A stretch of DNA of 64,000 bases, from NCBI GenBank assembly GCA_014706295.1, contig JACSVZ010000007.1:49986975-50050974 (forward strand), written 5' to 3'. Of the stretch, positions 1-10,977 are shown in pieces (position 1 is the first letter of the stretch; every line of letters begins with the position of its first letter). Origin of the DNA: Lycocorax pyrrhopterus obiensis (Eukaryota > Chordata > Aves > Passeriformes > Paradisaeidae). The notes under the pieces were generated by a model that worked only from the letters and a program-made list of their open reading frames with translations, was not told the DNA's origin and did no database searches. The translations under genes and the position numbers were made by a program.

Positions 1-3000
1 AGGAGCTTTGTTTGCAGCTCATCCAGCTTCTAGTCATCTGCCCTGCAGCACCATGCTCTGGCTTTGAGACCTACAAGACCAGAGGTCAGAAAAAAGGCCC
101 CACAGTGCAGCCTGCCTCAGTATACTTTATACCTTATCAGGCCCAGCTTAGAACTTTATGTGATGCAAAAGAATGAGAGAAACACAACACCCATAGTGAA
201 GGAGACATTAAAGTCTCATCTATTTCTGTGCAGGTGGGGGACACACAAAGGACTCCCATTACACCTTTCTTTATGCTGGGGCAAACCTAGAGTAGCTCAG
301 TTAACCTCATAAATTTAATCTGGTTTAGCATGACCAGGAGAGAATATATTTAGGACTACAGAATTCAGAAAAGATTAATTAAGAAGGGAGATTTCCACTG
401 GCAAGACTCCTGGGTAACTCCTGCCAATGAGCTGAACTGTGTGAGTTTCCAAAAAAAAAAAAAATCAACTCTCTTGAAAAGAATTCTGATAAAAAGGGCT
501 CAATAACCCACTTATTTAATCAAACAAGGATTTATACAACGAGCATAAATGCAGTGCTTAATGCACCAGCCTACATCATAAATGTCAGCACAGAACCTCC
601 ACTGAAGTGGGATCCACGTTTTCCACAAAAGGAAGTTAATTTATTGCATTCAAGTCACAGGCAATGTCAGTCCTGCAGCAAAATTAGGGCTTCTGCCCAC
701 TACAGGGTGCTTAACAGGCAATGCCTTTGTCCCACTATAGCACCACCAGGAATAGTCCATGGGGAACATCAGCAGAGAAGATGAGGAGATTGATAGTAGA
801 AGAAAGAGATTATGCCTTTTGCTATTTTTGATGATCTCTTCCACTGCTTTCTAAATTACTCAGTCCCTTGTAACTCCATATAAATGCCTACAGAATTAAT
901 TACAAAGGTAAATATACAGCTGCAGTTATACACAGCGAGACAGTTGTGCTGCAAAATCCTTCTGTTGTAGTTGGTTTGCTTCCATTCTACTGAATGGCTG
1001 ATGAGATGTAATTATTGTGTCAGGCAGATGTAGAGGCAGCAGAGCAACAGCTGCTTGCTCTATCATTTCTGGCCCACAGTATCTGGGTTGTAATTTGCTT
1101 TCTGTGGCCAAGGAAAACTCAGATCCCTGGACCCTGGAACTGTCAGTGGATAAAGTGTACATGCCAGGGTGTGAGTGGGACTGACTCTGGGCAAGTTCCC
1201 CGGGTACAGCAATCATTTACCCACAAAATCAAAGCTTCACCAACCTGGCTGCCTTGCAGAAGTATCTGCTCCTACTGTGACCTGTTCTCAAAGTACAAGG
1301 CATAAGTAGCTGTACTAATGAGACTTTTCCTTATCTAGTCCAGACCTGAAATCCTTCTTCCCCCCTGGATTTCATCTGCCTATGGGCTGAACAAAACCTG
1401 GAGGGTCTTCTGTGTTAAGTCAATGCTAAATCCATCATGCACAAGAGCAGCAGCCACAACTCTTGGCGTGAGCTCCCTGGGCTTGTCTCTGTAATGCCAT
1501 GAAACAGCCACTTCTTGGTGCATCCAGCATAAACCAATGCACTGTCATTCACAGCTCTGTTTTCATTGACAAAGATTTCTCATTCTTAATTCTTCATTGC
1601 ATCCATAATACACAGCAATATGACAAATACATTTACCAGAGTGCCCTATCTATAAGGAAAAAGACCCTTGCCAGCTTCCAGAAGCCACGAGCAAGTTTGT
1701 TTGTACATATTAACAGGTGCAGTTCTGTCAGTGGAAGATCCAATCCGAGTTAACTCTGCATTGGGACAATTCAAACCATACTCTTTGTCCTACCACTATG
1801 GCACAGTAAGTGTTAATGCTTATGTTGTTAAGGGGTAGGATCCTGTGAGTGACTGTTCAATAGTTCACTACAACTGAAATCCTCAAAAATGTTCTCACAA
1901 ACTCAGACTGGGACTTCGAAACCCACCTCTCACTGACACAGTTGTGAGGACCGCCAGTCTTCCTAGCAACACCTAAAACTTTTGTTTTACTGCTGTCAAT
2001 CCTTTAGAATTGGTTTTGAAAGCTACTTCAATCTGAAGCTATTGTTTCATTGCCAGGCCATCTGCAACATATCTCGTCCCCGTTACGTCTTTCTGCCTAT
2101 GAACTGGTGGGAAATGTGGGCTTTTCCAGTTGTGCCTTGTCTCTGTTCCTGCCACAGCCCAGGGAGCAGATGTCTGATGGTCACTCAAGCCTGTCGCTGG
2201 TTTCCTGTGATGACCACACTGCCAGTTAACCACTAATGTTTTTCCTACCCTAATTCTTTTACCAATCCAGCATTTGATTCAGAGCAGTTCACTGACTCTG
2301 CTTTGATTTCTATAGCAAAGACAATGCAACTCAAATAACATTTCAATATCATCCCATTTCTCAAAGTGCCTTGCTTTTAGATACACTGGAAGAAGCAGTA
2401 AAATAGTATTGCTTTTCACAGCTCATCTTCCAGGAAGAATTAATGCAAAATGGATTTATTAACAAGCTCTCATTTGCTCTCCTTCGAGCTTTCTGCAGAG
2501 AAAGATACTCAGGCTAACCACAGCAGATCCTAGCACTAGAAAAATCTGTGAAGGGACATTTACCTTGGGGCACAACTTCAGAGAAGGAGAAATATTTTGT
2601 CTTTATCTGCTGCTTCTCCCCTACCTGCTTGCTGGATTTATAGGTATTTGTGTTCGATGAACTTTTGTCTTTGATGCCCAGCTTCTCTGTTTTGTTTGAT
2701 CACACAGCAAGGTCAGAATCTTGTATTTCTGACTCCATTTGTTGTCATGGGAATGACTCAGCTATTGCAAACATGGTATTATGATGTCTCTGCAGGACCG
2801 AAAATGAGGCCCACAGGAGCTCTGAAGGTTTGGTGTTTTCAGCAAATTTGCAATGATAAACCCTTAATAAATGAGGGCCTCAACCTGCACACACTGAAAT
2901 CCATAGGAGATTTATCATTAATTTCAGTGTCTGCAGCGGGATTATGCACAGGCACAACTAAATAAAGTCAGGATCAGGAACTACTTGTCTTTGGAGGTCA

Positions 3001-3109
3001 GCAGGTATCTTACAAATGGATTCATTACTTATATGCCCAAGTTGTTGTGACATGAAACCTACATTAGTTCCACTGCTTTGTGCTTGCTGGAACAATTGGT
3101 GATTTCTTC

Positions 3110-3129
3110 TTTTTTTTTTTTTTTTTTTT
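3110..3129. repeat. Poly-T tract (T20)
   Basis: A run of twenty T, followed by GGTGGTAG. No element could be recognised around it, so it may be an A-tail of an unrecognised minus-strand insertion or simple slippage. Confidence 0.8.
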
Positions 3130-4739
3130 GGTGGTAGTACTATGAGAGGTGTTAAAGGATAAAAAAATTTGAAGGAGACACAGTAACTTTTAACAAGAAA
3201 AATGATACATCTGGAAAAAGCATGGAAAATTTGAGGCACTGACTCCCTTTCTGAGTATGAAAAAACAGCACTTCAATTTTACTAAGTCAAGATATTTTTT
3301 TAGATCTGTGATGTGAAAAAGAGATGCTTTCAGGATGTGGTGACCTGAGATTATGGCACCAACAGGAAATTCAGGAGGCCAAGGTTCAAACCTCTGCTCT
3401 AGTGGACTCAAAGTGATCAGGGTCCTGGAGTCAGCACCACACTTCCAACCCTTTAGCACATCATTCTGGGTTAGAAAAGGACAGTCTAACATAGTTCCAC
3501 CTTTGCAAGAGACAGTTTGAATATATCATTTCCATATGAGATGGAAGGTTGATAATGAGAAAGATGAGAAGGTCGGAACCACAGCCCTTGCTACACAGTG
3601 GAATTTCCCTTTCCCAGTCACTCCAGCTACTGGCATCAGTACAGCTACTACCCAGCACCCACAGTGCCTGCAGTGCATGTGTCAGATCTAGGCTCTACTA
3701 AATATTCTGAAATCAAATCTTCCTCTGAGAAAAACTGGCAAAGCTCCAGTGAAGTCAACAGAATTTTAATTTCCACCATCTTAGAATAACAGCTGGAATA
3801 CCTGGGTATCGAGCCAAAGTGTCAGAGACATTTTTGAAACACACATGGAAAAGGAATAGGTTGGCATTTAAAAAGAAAATATACTTTTAAAGTTCACCAT
3901 CAAGAATAAATGTCCTCCCCCTTCTCCCTCAAAATACCAGGACAAGCAAGGACTGTCAAGGGGTGGACGGCTGTGTTTTGTGTAATGCTAAATGCGTGCT
4001 TGTTCCAAACGAACTGCACTGGCTGTGAACATTCACATTTGTACTTGATTCATGTTGGGGCATTTGAATGACAAGCATCGGTTTAGATCTAGGGAGTCCT
4101 CAGAACTTAAATCTGTTTGCAGTTAATAACTCCTTACCAAATGCACCATGAAAAATCACTTGGATGGGAAGCAGCAGAAAAGCACTTTAGAACTTGCTAC
4201 ATAATATTCCTGTGTAAGTTGCTGAAGTGTTTTACTAAAAATCAGTGCCCCCCCTGGTTTGCTATTGACCACATTCCAGGATATAAGAAAACACACAGTT
4301 AATCTAGCTATTTGAGAGAGCAGAGCAATATAGCATCTTAGACCAGCCTCATTAGTGGGGTTTTGCTGCTGCTTGTATGTCACCAGCGTGCCTGACAAAA
4401 ATCATACCTGCACCACTGAATCAGTGATCCAGCAGAGAAAAAATATTTAGTCTGGATTTATTCCTCTTACCTCAGAGTATTTCCTGAGAAATGCACTGCT
4501 GCCTGAAAACTCCTGCTCTCCCCAGGGGTAAAGAGACCAAAGCCTTAGTGTCCCACAGACACTACACACAGACACCAGCAGCCATTCCACTTCGTGCCAG
4601 GGCTATACCCAGCCCAAGTATCCTCTGTTCTACAGCAGTTGGCACAGATGCACAGGTACTAAGGCAAGCATAAATAATTTCTCCTTAATATTCTCACCCT
4701 TCAGCTACTTTCAGTTCAGGCTGTTTCCTGAGCCTGACA

Positions 4740-4965
4740 GAGCTTGTTCATCTGTTTAACACTCAGGGAATCTTTCTTCCAGATACTTGTCCAGTTTCCC
4801 CTTGAACCCACACAAACTATACTGAGTCCTCAATATTCTTCAGCAAGGAGTTCCAGCTGGCATGAAAACACATCCCTTGTGTTAGCTTTGAACCTGGCCC
4901 CTAGTTCATTCTACAAGAAGAGATGGAGAGTCAACCATCATCTACACTCTCTGCACAATTAATGA
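4740..4965. repeat. Ancient interspersed repeat, family uncertain
   Basis: TCCAGTTTCCCCTTGAACCC, AGGAGTTCCAGCTGGC, GCTTTGAACCTGGCCCCTAG and TTCATTCTACAAGAAGAGAT resemble an old amniote repeat that I remember from reptile and bird sequence (agtttccttttgaaccc...ggagttcca...tttgaacctg...cctagtt). I cannot name the family; it may be a CR1/L3-class LINE piece. Confidence 0.4.
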
Positions 4966-5039
4966 TGATGTGAAACCCTAAGTTAAAAGCCCAGGCAGGA
5001 TGAATCCAGGCCTACATCCACAGTGGGTAGGTCACAACA

Positions 5040-5155
5040 TACTGGGCTTAAACTACAGCAATAGGGACAGAAGAAGAACTTCCTAACAGGAAGAACAGAT
5101 AGGCCTGGGAAAGGATCACCTACATAGGTATGGATTCTAGCACTTCATTATTCCT
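5040..5155 (+). mobile_element. Old CR1-like fragment
   Basis: GGGCTTAAACTACAGCAATA, AGAACTTCCTAACAGGAAGA and GCCTGGGAAAGGATCACCTA follow the order of a diverged CR1 3' region (aaaacttcctaac... then the lead-in to the final block). The match is degraded and the ends are approximate. Confidence 0.5.
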
Positions 5156-8100
5156 CCGAGAATAAACAGAGCTGCCAGGAAGGCTGAAACAACAGCTTGC
5201 CATACATTCCTTTCATCCTGGATAGGAGTATGCCCAGACAGGTGTATTAAGCACCACCACTTGTTTTGGTGAAGCAGCTGCCTTATCAGTGGCATTTTGC
5301 CTCTGAGAGGCCCCATGTTTCTGCCACTTGAGATCCCATTGGGTACTTATTCAGCTGTCACTCACAGAGGCAGGTTATTGACAACAAGAATAATTCAGTT
5401 CCAGAGGGATCATGGGCTGCTCTCTCAAACCAAAGCAAATGGGTATTTTTACCTCAATGTGAGATAGTTTGGAGCTGGGCTTCTCATCAGTTCTCAACTC
5501 AGAGCCATGAGTGCCCCTCTCCAAGATAAACAACACATTGCACATCACAGCTGGTCTTTTCAAAAGGGAAATAATTTAGGGGAGCTGGATACTACTGTCA
5601 CCACAGAACTGAGTATCCAACATGCTCTTGGGCAAAGCACAATCCCATAAACCACAGCAGGAACTAAGACCAGCCTCTGTTGATCAGAGGTTATGTGGCC
5701 TCTGCAAAAGGACAGTGAGACACTGGGCTCAGAACTGTATTTTCCTAAAAGCAAACACTGCCCAGGGTAGGCAACCAGCAGTGAGGAATGAGTAAGCAGG
5801 GCCTGGGACCCCATTGAGACCTGTGCTTCTCATTCTCCTTTGCATAAAGAGCTACCAGAATGAACCACAATGCTGAAGAGAGGTTAACTGCAGTCATACA
5901 AGCAATTTTAGCTCTGACATTTTCCATCCTCAGATTGCTTGACTTTGCAACCTTAATGTTCCTTTCAATTCTGAAGTGCATAAGCATATGCATGAAAATA
6001 GGTAAGTACACAGGCAAATTAAATACTGTTTTCTTCCTTAGGGAAGATTCTGGAGTACCTCAACATGGCTGGGGGGATAATCTAGAATCTTTGATGGAGG
6101 CTTCATTTAAAAGAAACAGAAAACAAGGAAGAGCCAGCAGTTTGTATCTGAGGTTTCAGCAGCCACATATGGTGGATATTTCAGAATTTCTGCTGCAAAG
6201 TCACTTAGAACTGAGCACTGTGCCATATGCTACTGGGACACAAACGGATTTATAAAGGTTAGCTTCTGTGTGCATATACAGCATGACATGTTTCTAGGAG
6301 AAGCACATCACAGGACAAGAGCTACAGCCTGACCTGTTAAAGTAGCACTGATTTCTATAATTCTCCAGACCCAAGCAAGCAGAAAAAGACTTCAGTCTTC
6401 TATAACTATTCAGGAAGGCAGAGAAGTAAAACAGCTTTTCCCAATTTCCATCTTCCACTCATGCTTACAAGTTGAAATAAACTAATTAAAATAAGCATAG
6501 TAAGAATAAAAACTGAAAGAAAGACAAAATGTTCTGGAACTTGTAGAAGAAGTTACTGACATCAAAAGGTGCTTTATCATGTCAACAATGTATGTTTCCA
6601 GCTGCTCTGCCAGTGACTTCTCTCAAGTCAAGATCAAACTTTTCTTAAACTTTAGCAGTCACTACACATAATTTGAATATTATTTGCATTTTATTTAAAT
6701 AATTAAAAATGTGATGGCTTACTTTTAAAGAAATAATAGGTATAAAATTGGAGGTAATTTCTTACAGTGCCTTTTACAGTTGTGTTAAAAACATTTTTTC
6801 AGACATATACTGAAAACTGGTTGCATTCTGCTATTGCTCAACAAATCTTTCTCTCTTTCTTTACCTTTCAGTTAGGACATAAAATTGTATCTGCTGAGAA
6901 AATCATTCTAGGCTATCTCCTTGGTGAAAATCTGCAAATACCTCTCAACATGGCAGGCAGCTAAAGGATCATCACTTCACATGAAGCAGGGAGCACCAAC
7001 CACACGCCTAACTAATGCCACAGGAGCATGAAAAGAAAGAACCAGGTGTCCTGGGAAGCAGGATGTCACCTCCTTGCACGAGCACTACTGTAGGCAGAGA
7101 GCATTGGCAGGGCACAGGTGTGGCAGGACCAGATAAACAACGAAGAGCCCCAGATTTCTAACATTTGAGGACACTGTAAATTGGAAAACAACATGAAACC
7201 TACAGAAATAAGAGCAGACAGAGGCAGGGAGTCTCACAGGTGCAGTAATGTGAAGGGAAGCTTGTGAGCCTGCTGGAAAAGGAAGGGGATGCTGCTGCCT
7301 GGCTCAGCATATTTAACAGTGGGTCTGAGTCAGGAATGGGCAGTCAGGATTTTTCTGGAGGTGGGGTTTTTTGGTTTTTTTTTTGACTAGATTTCCTTTC
7401 TGAGCAAACATCACTATTGGGAGAAAATAAGTTTATCTACTAATTTTTAATGCTAAGATGCCCTTCATCCTGTGTTTGGGTCATGGTATAATTCCCAAAA
7501 CAGGTAAGCCCAGGCTTATAAGGAAGAGTGATGAAAAAATATAATGGAGAGATACTATCTTTATCTATAAAAGGGGTACAGAAAACTGAGGAAAAGGTAC
7601 CTTTTAATAAGTCTTTTTCATTTTACTAGGACTGTAATTGTACAGAAGGTTTCAAGTGGGTAACACCTAGCAAGACTTGAGGAAAACAAATGGGCCACAC
7701 ACTTTCAATAGAGAGGCACCACTAACACAGGCACTAACACACAATGCTGTGCTTTTCTGCCATGAGGAACTCCCATCATATCTGCACTTGGGCAGAGCAG
7801 ACCACATCACTGTTTTCTTCCTGGCAAGCTGTGGCAGCTTGTGCTTTGCAGTTTCCTGAATGACTGCATTAATTTGATTGACTCCAGATCAATGGTGTCC
7901 CTAAATAAGATTAAATTACATGTTCCTTCTGCCTGTATGTTACAGGAGATTACTCTTAGCAGAATCTCAAAGGAAGCAATTAGGTGACCAGTGATGTAAT
8001 GAATTCTAATTATTTTGTTTGTACAAACAATAAAGCCAGATCATTTGTTTAGCAAGGAAGTGTAATTACTCTGAGCACTTGAGAAAATAAATCAAACAGC

Positions 8101-10938
8101 GCTACCTAGACCTGTAAATAATGAGGCTTCGACTTCGTATTTATGCTAAGAATACTCATGGAATATTTTCAGGTAGCTGGGAGCCAACCTTTGAAAGTAA
8201 CATTTATCATAGTTATTATTGAGCACTTGCTTGATTATGTTCTTGAGTGTGCTAGGTACCCTGCAGAAATATCCATCTACATTGGCTGTCACTGGCACCT
8301 GCTAAAAATTCGCTGCAGCCAGTGCAATTTCCTGCAACTGTTTTTTGTTAATCAACAAGAAGTCGCTCACATTGCAACCATTAGGCTGTTCTGCTCCTGA
8401 GGGCACCAGTGGCAGGGGCATGTCCTCAGCAATGGACGAATGACCAGAAAAAAAAGCACATTACTATGCATGGAGCAGGCTCTATTCTGCCCAGCATTTG
8501 GCCATGTAGGCTAGAAATGGAATAAAATCAGAAGGCAATGGAATGAGAATGGTCGCAGCTGTGCCTTCCCCTTGTCCACGTTGATCTGCTGCTGCTGCAA
8601 AATATTCACAGCTAAACAGGAGAGACAAGGAGAGTCACTAGGGACCTTGTGCTGCAGAAAGCAGAGATCAGTCCAAAAATACCTCAACTTCTGCCACTTC
8701 TGCTGATTTTGTGTGACTCAAGAGCATGAGGGAGCTGACAAATCAGAGATAACCTGATCCTATTTTATGCAAACTCACTGGTTGTTGCAAGCACAGTGAT
8801 GCAGCCATCTGCACTTCCTGCAGATACTAACTCCTGAGATCAGCCGTTCTCTTCAAGGTAGTTGGCTTCCTTTACCACAGCTTTGAAAAGACATTCATGC
8901 ATACAAAAAATATTTTGCTTAATCTTTCTTTCATTTCTAGGCACATTTTAGGTGTTAAATCTGAATTGAAAGTAAACTGCATAGCCTAGAATTCTGCAGT
9001 TGCCCTGGTTTTCCTCTTTTCTTAGGCCAAACAGTGACACACCCAAAAGGGATAAACATTATTTTCTGGCTCTCTTAAGTGGTGCTCAAAAATCTTGTAG
9101 CAACACGGGCTTACATCCTGATAAAACCTGAATGAAAAAAAAAAAGACACTTCTGCTTACAGCACTTGGATTCTTGTTGCAGAGATACTGTTTAAACAGA
9201 GAATGAAAGCCCTGAGGTCAGCGAAATCTCACTGAAGTGAGCAGGGTGTAAGTTACAGCAACATCTGTACTGGCTGAAGGGAAACTGCAAATCACTTGTT
9301 AGTGCAATGGGAGCCATTTCCCTCATGCTTATGAGGTATTTCAGTTCTTCATTCCTTTCCACCCTGAGCTGTTTCTCTTTGTTTGTGTTCAGTAGCTATT
9401 AAAAACTCACAGAGTGGGGGTTTTTTTGTGCTCTTGCTGTAGGCCTAATTGACAAATGTTTGCTGCCTGCCATTATGTTAAGCCAGTATCTTTGAAAATT
9501 AACTGAAGACTTTAGTCTAATTCTGAGAATTTAAGGGTGCATAAATACCATGTACCCCAAGGCAGGTGAGGCAGATGAATTAAAAATGGCATCTCACTGT
9601 AGTGGAGACATGCTTATGCCTAAAGCTTTTGTTTTGTTTTTCCCTACAAACAACTTGATCCAACCAAACAACATGAAACCAGAGACTGCCTTGGTCAGTG
9701 CTCTGGAATATCTCTTTGAGCCTCTTCTAGGGAAAAGCAGCACTACTAAATGTTTGGCTGCCTCTACATCAAGTATTAAAATGTCATACTGTTTTTCCAG
9801 CCTGAAAAATTCTGGTGACCTTACTGGATGAAACAATTAATGCTGAGCCAGACAGGCAAGAACAGAAAGTCTTTGGGGGTTTTCAGGAAGGCTGAACTGC
9901 AGCCAAAACTATTGAGGAAAGTGTGAAAACTGCCTTAAAATTGGTCAGTATTTTTCTGGGTATAAATACTGGAGCTGCTACTCCACATTTGAGTATTAGA
10001 GGAATATCTCATCAGAATGAGGAAAGTCTTGATTTCTGGCCATGCTTGAAGTGCACTATACTGCACCCTTTAAATATTGGTCTCTTGTACAGAGGTGTTG
10101 CAACAGGAGAAATCAAAGGTTTGATTTATCTTAAAATGACTATGTGATTGTGATCCTGCAACACATTATTCATCCAGTCTCCTTTGTGTTGGGCAAATAA
10201 AGCCTTATTCTGTTCCTTCTCAAAACAAATGGAAAGTGAGATGACACTACAAAGTAGAAGAGCGTCTCTAAACAAAGCAAATTGTGACAGAAAAATGTGC
10301 TGACTTTATGAAAATGGGATCAGAAGTGCTGCTTGGTTTAATAAGAAACTGGCAGTATTTTGTTTTCTTTTAGCTTCTCCTTATCTCCTGTACTGCTTCT
10401 GTTTCTTATGTCATCACTTCAAAAAGAAAATCCATCACAGGAGGAATTCTGCTGCTTAGAATAAGGATTTAGTCTAATAACATTAGACAAATCTCTTGAC
10501 TTTCTCTGGCTTTCTGCATTAGAAAGAAGGTGGGCTGATTGATCCAAAGCACTTTTTTCAGAAGTGTCTAAAGAATTAGAAGTCCCATTTTCAAAATTAT
10601 TTTAAGCACTTAACCACTAAATCCTTTACAGAGATATTCTGGCTCTTCCTTAGTCTCTTTTGAAAAATGAACTAAGTTCATATAGCATTTAGATTTAAAA
10701 AAACTGAGTTCCCTTCCTCTCCCAGGAGATGGATATTTAGCTTCTAGAGATACAGTAAGCCTAGCTCAAGAGTAAAAACTGTGTAATATTTTTCCTTTTA
10801 AAAATCTGGAGAAAATCAACAACTTCCTTAAGAGCGGCTCTTAATACGCAAATTAATTTCAAGAATCTTTAGAAAAGTTTAAAATAATCTTCTGCAAAAT
10901 GTCTGGTCAAACATTTTAATAATAAGAAACTGTCATAC

Positions 10939-10977
10939 CTTTCTGAATCTGTCTGGTTCTTCCAAAGATCCAGCACT
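10939..10977 (-). CDS. SYNE3: SYNE3 exon 17: 39-nt micro-exon, residues 881-893
   Basis: A pyrimidine-rich tract of about 40 nt ending TTTTAAACAG precedes AGTGCTGG, and the exon closes at TTCAGAAAG|GTATGA. The 13 codons read SAGSLEEPDRFRK, phase 0-0. Human nesprin-3 has SSPGEPTGFQK directly before its KASH transmembrane segment, so the position and flavour fit. It was found by eye because it is far too short for an ORF scan. Skipping it keeps frame; retaining the following intron adds GMTVSYY and then a stop, which would give a KASH-less protein. Confidence 0.85.

Larger units (their letters stand above)
1..10938. other. Left flank: probable SYNE3 last intron; no gene recognised
   Basis: Both strands were read for the KASH exon (a leucine-rich transmembrane helix followed by a short tail ending in three prolines and a threonine) and it was not seen. 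The open frames here, including 131 codons on the plus strand at 5860-6255, resemble nothing I know and lack supporting splice signals. The stretch holds an old CR1-like fragment near 5040-5155, an ancient repeat near 4740-4965, a T20 tract at 3110-3129 and a 16-bp palindrome at 8015-8030. The next SYNE3 exon probably lies left of position 1. Confidence 0.6.

Noticed and set aside
1015..1216. Leucine-rich minus-strand stretch (ALLPLHLP) considered as the KASH transmembrane segment
   Set aside because: Too short and broken by prolines and polar residues, and it is not followed by a SUN-binding tail.
5860..6255. 131-codon plus-strand open frame
   Set aside because: No recognisable family and no flanking splice signals that I could defend; AT-leaning composition like the neighbourhood.
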